From positions 999,501 to 1,063,500 of the forward strand of contig JAFFSR010000292.1 in assembly GCA_017163975.1 (NCBI GenBank): a stretch of DNA of 64,000 nucleotides, written 5' to 3'. Positions within the stretch are counted from its first letter, which is position 1, and the number at the start of each line of letters is the position of its first letter. Both the position numbers and the translations under genes were made by a program. Source of the DNA: Anastatus disparis (lineage: Eukaryota > Arthropoda > Insecta > Hymenoptera > Eupelmidae). Shown one piece after another: positions 38,880-49,545 of the stretch. A model generated the notes under the pieces. The model had not been told where the DNA came from, searched no databases, and was given only the letters and a program-made list of their open reading frames with translations.

Positions 38880-39298
38880 CACTGAGAGAAATCCGCTCTT
38901 GAAGCAAGAAGAACATTCGATTTGAGTGCGATTTGTTTGAATCAACATGAAATCCACTTCATGGAAGTAGAAATCTATTATTTTGGAAAATGGGTGCTTT
39001 TTTCTTCACGTAGAGTATCTGTTTGATTCAACATGAAATCCATTTGCATTTAGTGGATGTATGTTTACATTAAACTGAAATCCACTAACTGCAAGTGGAG
39101 TGTCCTTTTTTTTATATCCACTTGCGATTAGTAGATAAATTTATTTGAATCAAATATATATTCACTTGCGGCTAGTGGATTTTAGCAAACAGATTCTATG
39201 TTTGATTTAAACAGATCGCTATTATGACGTAAAACGAGAAGAATTTCTGTTAGCAGCAAGTGCATTCCACTTGCTTCAAGAGCCGATTTCTTTCAGTG
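38880..39298. mobile_element. Short CACTGAGAGAAA-ended element with internal GTGGA repeats
   Basis: Ends CACTGAGAGAAATCCGCTC and GCCGATTTCTTTCAGTG. The first ~25 bp match the last in inverted orientation (TCTTGAAGCAAG against CTTGCTTCAAGA). The interior repeats AACATGAAATCCA-like units and GCNNNTAGTGGAT-like blocks. No ORF. Confidence 0.7.
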
Positions 39299-39621
39299 TA
39301 GGTGTAGGTTAGATTGTACAATAATATAAAATAAACAATTGTATCTAAAATCGATTCTCAAAATAATACTTGTATTTGAAATTAATATACTATTAATAAA
39401 ATAAAAATTAATGATCGTCAAAAAGTTTTTTATCGTTTGAATATATATATAAAATTTATTAAGTATAGGAATAAAATTTACTATGTAACATAGTAATTTT
39501 AACGCAGTGGAAAAGTTTACAAAGCTAATTTAAAAGATGTCCGGCTGTGAGTTGGTTACCAGCGTACATGGTAGTCGTTCTTATAATTCTTGTAATATTT
39601 ACTATGAAATTTCTCTCAGTG

Positions 39622-42600
39622 TGTAAATCGGGAGACTCTAAAGGAAACGTGAATTGTAAAAAGGAAAATCTTTATAGTTAAATAGAAAATTGTTTATTAG
39701 TTTCATAAATAATATTAGAAAGAGCAAATGAAATATCAAACACTGTTTGTTTTTAAAATTATTTGTGATGCAATCTTTTAATATCATAATGTTATTTAAA
39801 TTGAATTTTCAAAACATAAACTCTTTTCATATTCAATTCAAACTAAATAGGTAAAACGTAAAACGTTTGTTCTAAATCTTGATTAAAAATAAAGAAAAAA
39901 AGATTGTTATAAGAAAATGCGTTTGATTCATAAAAAAATCTTTTATTTATCTGTTCTTTGGCTTTAAAGAATTACGCAATCTCATTATCGACACACAATC
40001 TAACATTTAACAATAGAAGAAGTAGTAAAAGCGAAAAAAAGAAAGTAAGTAAGCGTCAAATCAAACAAGAATAGGAAAAAGTAAGAAAGATACGAGTTGT
40101 AAATGAAAGAAAAAGAAAAGCGGCTTGAGGTGCAATTGTTTAGTACGCGCATAAAACTGGCTGTACGCGACTTTCGAAGAATAGAGGCTAGAGAAATTAT
40201 TGGGATTGCCGAGCAGAATAAAAGTAAAAGCTCAACGGATTTATAGGAGAGTCTTACATAGAAGAAATCGCACACCATAATGTTTAGGGTGTATTTGTTA
40301 TTCACGTGCTGCGCAAGAAAAAAAATCCTTTAAGAAATGATGAAAGAACATATAGTTTATTTTATGTTTTAGTGAATTATTTTTAATGCTAAAAAGCTTT
40401 TCTATTGTTTATATGTGTATTTTATTCTTTTTTATTTTCATTCTATTTATATTATTCGAAATTATAAATAAAAATTATCTTTATAATTGCATTTTTTTTT
40501 TATATTAAGAAAAATTTATTTATAAAAAAATTAATCGAAGTAAATGAAGTGCTTGTCTTTTTTAATTTCCGCTGTGTCTAGAATCAGGTGATGAGTCAGA
40601 GGAGTACCCTATGCTTTAACATAGGAAAGAAGGATCGCTGCCAACTGAAAGTAATGAAATATTTTTCAACAAAAAGTTCTTTGAATGGCACTTAGAGATG
40701 GAATATATTATTCAAATTACATTTAAACGTTTTTATTTAATAAATAAAACATTTTAAAATGTTATTTAATTTATTATAAATTAATTTAAGTTCGGTAATA
40801 TGTTGAATGAAATTTGGCAACGCAGCGCTTCTATTTGTAAGTTAAGTTTAGCAGAAAAATATTATCTTGCAATTCAAAACTTATGTTATATATACGCTAC
40901 GTTGTCAAATCTCTTACGTAGCAGTAGCGGGTTTTCAAAAATTAACTCTTACTTTAATTTTAACTTTGGAAATCTCTGTCAATTTTCCTGAAAGGTATAT
41001 AAAAAACCATAAGAAATGAATCCTTAGATAATGTACTTTCATAATATCTAAATTTTTATTTGATCTGTTAACTTTTATGACAGAAATTTATATAAAACGC
41101 AATCGATTCTCAGATCGCCCATAAGAGCCCATGTTATTTTTTGTATTTTTAACATTAAATTTCTCAAAAAAACAAGCGGAATGAAATATGGAAAAAAATT
41201 GAGGTACTTTAATTTAATATAATAAATCATATTTCAAAATTTCAAAGCATTCTGTTAACTTTTACGTAACCATTGAACATCCTTAATGCTTCTCATTCCG
41301 TTAATGAAATTTGATCTGTCAATTTTCGCTTATTTCGATACGTCTCATCCTATTCAGATTCATTCATCATGCACCTATAAATATAGCTGATAGCTTTCAT
41401 AAATCGATATCTCCTATATTACTTATTAAAGTTATTAAAATTATAATTTGGCAATATCATTTCTAGATCTTTGTTTCAATTTAATACATATATTAATTAG
41501 CAATGAATTATTGCGATGATATGATTTCTTTTAATCAAATAATTTTTTAAAATTTATTTGGGAATAAATTTTTACACGAAAAAGTGATAATTATATAAAA
41601 ATATCTTGCAACTCTGAAACTCTTTAAAATAACTTAATAAAATTATCATTTATTCTTTAAATAAAAAAGAAACCGTTGTAAAATCAAGTACTTCATCAGG
41701 AATGATGTAATTATTAATTTTCAGATTAGGACATTTAATTTTTATGCTATTAAAAATTTCAGAGGTTTATTTACATATGTTGTTATCGCATTATAATTTT
41801 CGTCTTCATTTTATCGAATATTTACGAAATTGCTTGCCGCTTATTGTAAATTATTAATTAGATTTTAGACCATATAATAAAACTGATAGATTTTTCGGTA
41901 ACTTTATTAAAGCAATTTTTTCTCGTTATTTTCAGAAATTCTTAGATTCACCGGGACGTTTGTTAGCGAACTATATTCTGCTTTTGGGTATGTAATAAAA
42001 ATTAATTAAATTCAGTTTATTAACGGTAAAAGAGACTATGGTTAATTTTTATAATATAAATAAAATTGTTAAATTTAATGGTGGCGCTATACTGATGTAA
42101 ATAAACTGTTTCAGTAAAATGCCTAGAAAATCTGTTAAAGTTTTATTATATAGCATAGAATTTAACTATAAATTCATCAATAAGTGGCAACAAACTTGGT
42201 AAATGCTACTAGAAGATAGCGCTGCTGTTATTTCGCAATTTATTTCTTAAATAAAAAGACTTGGATTGGAAAATAACTTTTTTGCTGTAAAAAATGCTTA
42301 GCTTTCAATCTAAATCATCAAAAACAATCTGGATAATACATTTTATATATTCTTTTTATGTAAATTCGGATAGCGCAAACACGAGTTGTAAGTAGCATTA
42401 TTTGGCACTCGTGTGTCACTATGGGAGGGATGAAATTGATTTTATTTTGAAAATAAAAGGAATAGCGTTCAAGAAATCCAAAAATAATTTTGCTGTTGAG
42501 AACATAAAAGTATTTCATTTCCTATGATCTTCTTTTTTTTCTGTTTTAATGGAAGAAATGTCTTATTTTCGCCCTATTTTTAGGTCAATAAAGTGGCTAT

Positions 42601-42735
42601 TGTAGTTAAGCTCGAAATAAAAAACTTATTAAGGGAATAATAATTTAGATTTAAGAGAGCTAAGTACCAATTTATTGAAAAAGATTTTTTTTCAGGAAAT
42701 ACAATAATGTAGACTCTTATTTAGAACACTTGTTA
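39622..42735. other. AT-rich intergenic DNA between the RNase genes
   Basis: No gene recognised. A 101-codon frame on the - strand (40000-40305) is low in complexity and matches nothing I know. Patches near 40560-40680 and 41260-41400 are less AT-rich. Confidence 0.45.
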
Positions 42736-42892
42736 CCCTGGTGGAAATTGAAACGTTTTTTTTAACATTTTTTGGCCAGTAGAAATGGAAACGCTTTTTT
42801 TAACATTTATTGGCCATTTATTTGGCATTTTTATTACTAATAACCTCAAATTTTTATACACACCATTTTTAATGCTCACATTTCTACCAGGG
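42736..42892. mobile_element. 157-bp TA-site MITE, CCCTGGTGGAAAT family, copy 1
   Basis: Ends CCCTGGTGGAAATTGAAACG and ATTTCTACCAGGG, flanked by TA at 42734-42735 and 42893-42894. It carries an internal direct repeat of the type AAACGNTTTTTTTAACATTT and the TTTTTATACACACCATTTTT block shared by all copies. Confidence 0.85.
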
Positions 42893-43394
42893 TAGTTGTG
42901 TCGCATTTTCATTTATTATCACGAAGACATCATAAAAATATTTATTTATTGATAAACTCTTTAATTACATTAGATAGTAATGGTTAAGGTATGTCGTTAC
43001 ACTTTTTTCTGATTCAAAGTAATATATATTTTGAGGAAAACATTAAATAAATAATTTTCAATAATAAACTAAAGAATACAATTTAACATATATTTCCTAA
43101 TGTGTTTATATTTAATTATAATCAGGTTTACCTGCATAATAAACGGTAATAGTGACCAGATACTCGACACTCAACACGTGTAAAAATAATATGAAAAAAT
43201 AGAATTACTTGTATGATTAGAAATAAATTTTACGTAAGAAACTTATTCGGAAAAAATTTATCAACGTCAAGTATTATCTATACAATTAAGTAAGGAAAAA
43301 ATTGTTATCAGAATCAGTTCTGCTTTTTGTTTCAATCACATCGAACTACTTAAGTTTAAAATATAGACTAATGAAAAAATAGTTTTTAAAAAAG

Positions 43395-45256
43395 ATGTTA
43401 TACATTGTATCAATTTTTTTAGTGTCATTTTTTATTAATTTTAGTGCTGGACAGGCTGTAGAAAGGTAATGTTAAACAAAAGAGAATTTTTAAAAACCTT
43501 CTAAAACACGTAAGTAATTTTACGGAAAAATTCAATCAAAAACTCAATAAAAATAATTTTTTTGAGACACAATTATTAAATCAATTGTTTTTTTTAATTT
43601 TTTTTTAAATATGGAATTAGTTGTTAATTAAATCTACGAAGAGTTATGCTTTGAAATTTCATATTTTCCTATGAATAAATGTGCTCTCTGAAATCGTAGA
43701 GTATAAATCATTCATTAATTTTCGTTGAAATTCCGTGAAAAAGAAATAAATTAAGTTAAAATAAGATTAATTACAGCAAATAATTATTTAACGTACATTC
43801 GACGGTCTTCTTTTTTGAAAAAAATAGCATTGTTACCAATGTCTTTTTTTTCAAAAACGTTTGATTAAAATTCGTACAGATATGTTACCATCAAGTGCAC
43901 ATTAATTTTAATGAGTCTAACACAGTTAATAAACTATAGCATATTGTATATAATGAAAAATCAAATAACATTTTGTTCATCAAATCATCAATATTAAAAA
44001 ATCCATTATAATTTATAATAATTAAATTTTTTTAAATATATGACTTTTATGAAAACGTCCATACCCTGGTAGAAATGTGAACATAAAAAATGGTGTATAT
44101 AAAAATTTAAGGTTATTAGTAATAATAATGCCAAAGAAATGGCCATAAAATGTTTAAAAAAAGCATATCTGTTTCTACTGGTCATAAAATGGTAAAAAAA
44201 AACGTTTCCACCAGGGTATCTTTAAATTTATTGGAAATTAATCGATATCTTCAAAACATCGAGGCAAAGATTAATTAGAATCACAAAAAATTACATTTAA
44301 TAGTTTCATTCAAATTTGTTCATAAATAATTTATAATTTATTTATTAATATAAAGACAAAATTATAAATAAGTATACTACATTATTTTAAAATTTGTTCA
44401 AGATAGAAATAATCGTATTTGCGAAGATTTAAAGAATCAGAAAAAATATAGTGACAAAAAATACAATTAAAGTTAGTAAATGTGTTTCTTATAATTTTTT
44501 TTTACAGTGCCACTAATTTCAAAATTCAAGAGTATGATTTGTTGACATTAAGTCAGACCTGGCCACAAACAGGTTGTTGGGATTGGAACAAAAAGTGGCC
44601 AACTGGAGAAGCTTCTTGTAGTGTTTGCAAATTACCAAATGACAAAAATTCTTGGACATTACATGGATTATGGCCTTCTAATCGAAATGGAAAACATCCA
44701 TTTAACTGCAATAAGATACCGTATAATCCAAAATTAATAAATAATGGCTTGAGAACGCAACTTGAACAAAAATGGCCTACTGTGAAATTAGAAATGAAAA
44801 ATGATGATTTTTGGAAACACGAATGGACAAAACATGGAACATGTGCAATGGATCTTCAAGAAACTAATTCCTTACCTAAATACTTTTTCAAAGCATTACA
44901 GCTTTTGGATCAATATAACTTAGGAAAAGTACTACGTAAATCAGGTATCATGCCGGGAAAGAAATACAGTTTTAAGAGCATTATCCAAGCAATAGATAGT
45001 GATTTAGAAGTGAAAACTCATATTAAATGTGCTAAGGTAATATCTAAAAATAATTTTACATGTAATTATAAATTTATATTTTTAAAATCCTGTTTATTTT
45101 TTTCAGAAACCTAACAGTACTGATCAATATTTAAATGAAATAACCGTGTGTTTTAATAAATTGTTCCAACTAATTGATTGTCAAAAAAAGCATACGAGCA
45201 ACTGTTACGCTAATAATCCAATTTTCTACCCTGTGAATTTAAAGTCATGTTCATAA
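43395..45256 (+). CDS. Secreted RNase T2, copy 2 (three exons)
   Basis: Exons are 43395-43465, 44508-45036 and 45107-45256, again with GT-AG introns in phase 2 and phase 0, giving 249 residues. The first ~18 residues are hydrophobic and look like a signal peptide. CAS I is WTLHGLWP (His76) and CAS II is EWTKHGTC (Glu129, Lys132, His133), so an active enzyme is expected. The Cys pattern matches copy 1, with a Cys-rich last exon. Intron 1 carries a 153-bp MITE. Compared with copy 1, exon 1 is 5 codons longer and the body is clearly diverged, so this is not a recent duplicate. The upstream flank does not resemble that of copy 1. Likely a non-specific RNase acting outside the cell or in acidic compartments. 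Confidence 0.92.
44064..44216. mobile_element. 153-bp TA-site MITE, copy 2, in RNase T2 intron 1
   Basis: Ends CCCTGGTAGAAATGTGAACA and GTTTCCACCAGGG with TA on both sides (44062-44063 and 44217-44218). It runs in reverse orientation relative to the copies at 42736 and 53995. Confidence 0.85.
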
Positions 45257-46360
45257 TCCCTATTTCGTGGCATACAGAAATTCATAAGAATGATCTGCAT
45301 TTGGCATTCGCGTAAAAAATCCTTAATCCGGAAAAATAATTGACATGTATTTCCTTTTTCAACTAAATGTTTATCGACAAAAATATAATGGATAGCAATT
45401 CCATGTGATATTACAATTGTATTTTATAGTAAGTGGATAATATATCTACATACAGAACAGAGATATAGCAGATTGAAATATCGTGATATCGTACGATATT
45501 TAAATTTGTAACTATGTTGATAAACATTTCATCAAAAAAGAAAAAAATATGAGTTGATTACTTTTACAGAATCTTTTTTATCAATCTAATGGATTTATAA
45601 ATTTGTAATTGTATAATTAAAAATTATTATTAAAAGAGGTAAACAATTAATATATGAACTTTTATTACACATAATGCTAAGTTTTTAAATCATGTTGTCC
45701 TCAGAATGTCTTAAAATCAATTATTTTTTATAAATAAAATCATATTATTTAATTAAAAATGTATTAAATATATTATTTATTAGTTTTGTAAGACCTTTTT
45801 TTCTGTGATTTTACAAAAACATTATTGTTTAAACAATCAAATAAAATAAAGTTGATAAGGCGGGCATCGGCAGAATTGTTCTTTGCACAATTACACAAGT
45901 CAGCACAGTTGAGTAGGTGATATATTATTTAATCTGGCATCAACCCATTGTAGCACACAGTAAACTAAAACTGCCTAGAGCAGAAATTAAACTTGTTCGT
46001 ATGAGTTGTGAATCTCGCGCCTTAAGCTACTTTAACTATTAAACTCTAGATATTAATCAATATACTAATGAATTATTAATAATTAATATTATTAAATTAG
46101 AAGTTGAAAAATACGTGTAATTTTTCAAAAATATATTTTTAACATTAATAGAAAGTTCATTGTACCGAAGTAGTTAAGATACAAGGCTTGAAACTCATTC
46201 TTATAGTAGAAATTTTAATAATGCTACATCACTGAGGCCAGATTTCAATCCCGATTGTCGCTATTGGGGTATGATCATGATTATAAAGTTTATACAGTTT
46301 GATTCTGCATGATGATATTCTTAATTAAGTATTCACGTTAAAAAATCTATCAGTACTTTA
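45257..46360. other. 3' flank of RNase T2 copy 2, AT-rich
   Basis: No ORF or RNA gene supported. About 45850-46040 and 46140-46270 are base-richer. The second contains GATTTCAATCCCGATTG, weakly B-box-like, which may be a SINE remnant. Confidence 0.4.
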
Positions 46361-46521
46361 GGGAGATTCTTCATTTAACCCGTACCCGTACCCGTACCCG
46401 CGCTCTGATGAGACTGATTGGTTAGATTTAACAGAATTGTTGAAGTTTTATAAGAATCAGCCAATTGGTCTCATCAGAGCGCGGGTACGGGTACGGGTAC
46501 GGGTTAAATGAAGAATCTCCC
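46361..46521. mobile_element. 161-bp palindromic MITE with CCCGTA repeats in its arms
   Basis: The ends GGGAGATTCTTCATTTAACC and its complement are flanked by TTA (46358-46360 and 46522-46524). Each arm holds three to four tandem CCCGTA units followed by CGCGCTCTGATGAGAC or its variant. The arms are almost perfect over about 65 bp. Confidence 0.85.
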
Positions 46522-46963
46522 TTATCATAACTTCAAAAACCTTTAAAACTTCAAAATTAAAATTTTATTTTCAATTATTTATTCGTGCGAAATATTATAA
46601 ACATTTCATCTTAATAAAATAAATATTTAAGATAAAATATGAAATTAATATACGCTTGAATTATGAGAGGGCATAAGTAAGTTTGTGATGACAAATACCT
46701 GATTAAAAACATGGTGATATAATTAGCCAAACATGATAAAGCTAATAATCATGCTATGATCAGAAAATATGACAGAGATTATGTTTAAAATAAGGAATCT
46801 TTACTATAATTTCTGTTTGAACGACTTTTTTAGTTTTCTGCAATGAGTCCGTACATCTTGTGAATAATTTTTTGCAATTTTATGTATGTGTCTACAAAAA
46901 GCAAATTACACAATAAAAATAAAATTAATTTTCATTAAATAATTCTATAAAACATTGCATTAA
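46522..46963. other. AT-rich spacer, nothing recognised
   Basis: Short AT-rich sequence between two MITEs without a credible ORF. Confidence 0.5.
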
Positions 46964-47384
46964 CGGCATGTCGGAGCTGCAGCAATCGAGTTTTGATTTT
47001 TTTATTTTATCGATATCTTTTTAAATTCTTAAATTAAACAAATATAATTAAATATAAAAAATAAAAAACTTGTCCGCACTAAAGTTATATTAGTACAATA
47101 ATTTTTGTTAAAATAAAAAATCATTTGGACTTGTTATTTTTTTATGAGCTTGGATTGGAAATTAGATATCAAACTCGACAAACCTAACCTTAAAATACGA
47201 TATATTGAAAGTTTTTATTATAACTTTGTATGTATAATATTTTGGTGGTTTTCTTGAGTTGTCCGCACTAGAGTTTAATCTTACAAATTTTTTCTTTATA
47301 GCAAAAAAACTCAATTAAACGCATCGTTTATTCATAAGTTAAGATTGGAAATATTATTAGAAGGCGGACAGCTTCGTCATGCTC
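46964..47384. mobile_element. 421-bp TTAA MITE, copy 1
   Basis: Ends CGGCATGTCGGAGCTG and CAGCTTCGTCATGCTC, flanked by TTAA at 46960-46963 and 47385-47388. It is homologous along its length to 52239-52640 (shared CAATCGAGTTTTG, ACTTGTCCGC and GAACCTAACCT-like blocks). ACTTGTCCGC appears twice in the element. Confidence 0.88.
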
Positions 47385-47388
47385 TTAA

Positions 47389-47593
47389 GGCGACTACGGA
47401 AGTTCGGTTCGATTTCATTTTGTAGTTTACAAATTACTCTTTCAGTTTCTAAAATTTTTTGAATTTTTTAATTTTCCACCATTTATTATAATCCGTAGGA
47501 AGGTGGAAAATTAAAAAATCTGAAAAATTTTACATATTGAAAGAGTAATTTGTAAACTCAAAAATAAAACCTAACCTAAAATCCGAAGTCGCC
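47389..47593. mobile_element. 205-bp TTAA MITE, copy 2
   Basis: Reverse-oriented near-identical twin of 38411-38615. It directly abuts the previous MITE, the two sharing the TTAA at 47385-47388; its other TTAA is at 47594-47597. It evidently used the older element's target site as its own. Confidence 0.92.
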
Positions 47594-47597
47594 TTAA

Positions 47598-48104
47598 AAA
47601 ATAAGAAATAATACACTATCTAGAAGTTCTAAGAATCTTAGAAATTATACGCATACTACGCATTTAACACATGTGAAGCGAACATATTATAGACTATCTA
47701 ATTATTTGCAAGAGCACAAACAAATTATTTTTTTTATTAAGCTACTTACAAAGAAATTAGCTAATAGGTAAGATAATATATATACATAAAAATATTAGAA
47801 ATTTTGGAGTCGGTGCCAGCCTAAGAAAATTGCTTCAAATCTAAAAAAAACTAATAAAACGTTAAAAAATATTTAAAAAACTATTTATAAAAATATTTTT
47901 TATCATTTTTTCAGATTTGAGACAATTTTTTTAGGTTGACACCGACTCCAAAAATTCTTATACTTTTATATATATATTGTCTTATCTCTCAGCTAATTTC
48001 TTCGTAAGCAGCCTAATGAAAAAAAAAAATTGTGCTCTTGCAAATAATTAGATAGTGTATAATATGTTCGCTACACATATGTGTTAGATGCGTAGTATGA
48101 GTAT
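47598..48104. mobile_element. Palindromic element split by the DIRS insertion
   Basis: The left arm, 47605-47870, is mirrored by about 47880-48104 and continues after the DIRS element at 53236-53275. Shared blocks include GCAAATAATTAGATAGT and TTTTAGATTTGAGACAA-like sequence. The left arm keeps the uninterrupted string GCGTATAATTTCTAAG (as complement), which matches the join of the two DIRS flanks. A small relative of the centre is at about 53385-53480. Confidence 0.7.
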
Positions 48105-48236
48105 AATTATATTTCGTTCCTCGTTCTTCGAGATTAACATTGTAGTATCGCGACTTGTCGCCATCGACGCCATCTTTCAGAGTAAATAAAATAATCAACG
48201 ATCGCGCTCCTGTGCGCAATCTTACAATTTCATTAC
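48105..48236. repeat. DIRS left inverted terminal repeat
   Basis: Begins AATTATATTTCGTTCCTCG and pairs with 53068-53196, the match being almost perfect from ATTAACATTGTAGTATCGCG to CAATTTCATTA. Confidence 0.9.
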
Positions 48237-48307
48237 GTTTCTTGGCGCTTATCACGACGGACGTCAGAGTTTTTTATAAGTTGATTTGTAATTGAAAGAA
48301 ATCGAAG

Positions 48308-49545
48308 ATGTCAAAACGCAAACGGGATATGTTACAACTGCAGACTGATTTTCTTAATATGCAAAAAAGATTAGAAGAGCTGTTTAAAGAAGATGTCAGT
48401 TCAGATAACGAGAGCAATCAGTCTTTGTCAGGTTTGAATTTTTTTTTGGTTATTTGGGAAGTTTTCTTGATGAGTTCAAATTTTAAGTTGAAACGACTGT
48501 AGGAAAAATCCTATAGAGCTCAAATTATAGTTGAGACATTTCTAAAAATGAGTTCGAATTTAAGTCGAAACAAACGTTTTTTCTTTTCTGTTGAAGGAGA
48601 TCGTTTCTTCAACATATCAATTTATTTTTTCTTTTCGGTTTTTTCATTTGTTTAGATTCCGAGCATAACCTTAAACGCAACAAGGTACAATCAGAAGACG
48701 ATGAGAAAGATATTAAATCTGATGAGGAGGTGAAGGAAAGTGAGGTTGATGTTCCTCAAGCTGATGCCGATGAAAACGATGAGACAGAACGGTTTTTGGG
48801 AAAAAATCCAACATCACAGAGTGATTTAAAGGTTAAGCTATCAAACGATTTTATCGATAGGATTAAACAATGGATACTAAAAGGCATACCTGAAGACGAA
48901 GTTTCTAAACTTCTTGATTCAATTCCTCGCAAGGGCGAAGTTTCTTTTGAGGCTCCTTTGTTAAATGAAGAAGTGGTTTTGAGCATGAATGATCAAGCCA
49001 TTAAAAGGGACACGTTTTTTATTAAACATCAAAATTTTGCAGGATCTGCCTTATCATGCGTAGCCTCAGTTCTTCAAATTATTTTGAACGATCGTGAAGT
49101 TCCTCTTGATCGAGATGAAGTTTTATTTTATTTATCAAGTGCTACAAAGCTTCTTGCTGACTTGTTTCATCAATTATCGGATTCAAGAAAAGCTTTTATT
49201 ACACCTGGATTTGAAAAAAGCTTCAAGACTGCTTTAGAAAAGACAACACCAGATGAATTCTTATTTGGTAGCAAGATACAGGATTTAGTATAAGGCACTC
49301 AAGCAGCGACTAAAGTTGCAAAACAAATAAAGAGCCAAACTCCAAAACAACCACTCAGGTCTTTAAACTGGAGGAGTTCATCGACCAAGAAAGAGGCAGG
49401 TCAGATGAACAGCAAGAGAGTCTACAAGACAGCCTCTTCTCACAACTCATACAACAGGCAAACATCAACTCGCAGCAGGTACAGTCAAGCAGAGCCAATT
49501 CGAAGGAACAAGGCAAATTACAACAGCAACAGGAAACAACGTTAG
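48308..49545 (+). pseudogene. DIRS gag-like ORF with an intron and one in-frame stop
   Basis: Exon 1 (48308-48431) starts MSKRKRDMLQLQ, a likely coiled coil. A GT-AG intron of 224 bp (48432-48655) joins in phase 1 to exon 2, starting at 48656. Exon 2 encodes an acidic stretch, then a globular region up to GSKIQDLV. A TAA at 49291-49293 stops it; the same frame then stays open to 49545 with a strongly basic tail (KQIKSQTPKQPLRS), so that stop is probably a mutation. Introns in DIRS elements are established. The product should be the structural protein that packages element RNA. Confidence 0.75.

Larger units (their letters stand above)
37445..39621. mobile_element. CACTGAGAGAAA-ended element carrying nested insertions
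   Basis: Left end CACTGAGAGAAATTG at 37445, right end ATTTCTCTCAGTG to 39621. The subterminal regions share AAATATTACAAGAAT in inverted orientation, which ties the two ends to one element. Inside are a palindrome at 37891-38790, a TTAA MITE at 38411-38615 within that palindrome, and a second CACTGAG element at 38880-39298. No transposase frame was found. Confidence 0.7.

Noticed and set aside
40000..40305. 101-codon - strand frame
   Set aside because: Low-complexity F/L/S-rich composition expected by chance in AT-rich DNA; no family resemblance.
46381..46505. Interstitial telomere
   Set aside because: Only three to four CCCGTA units per arm of a short MITE, and the motif is not the usual insect telomere repeat.
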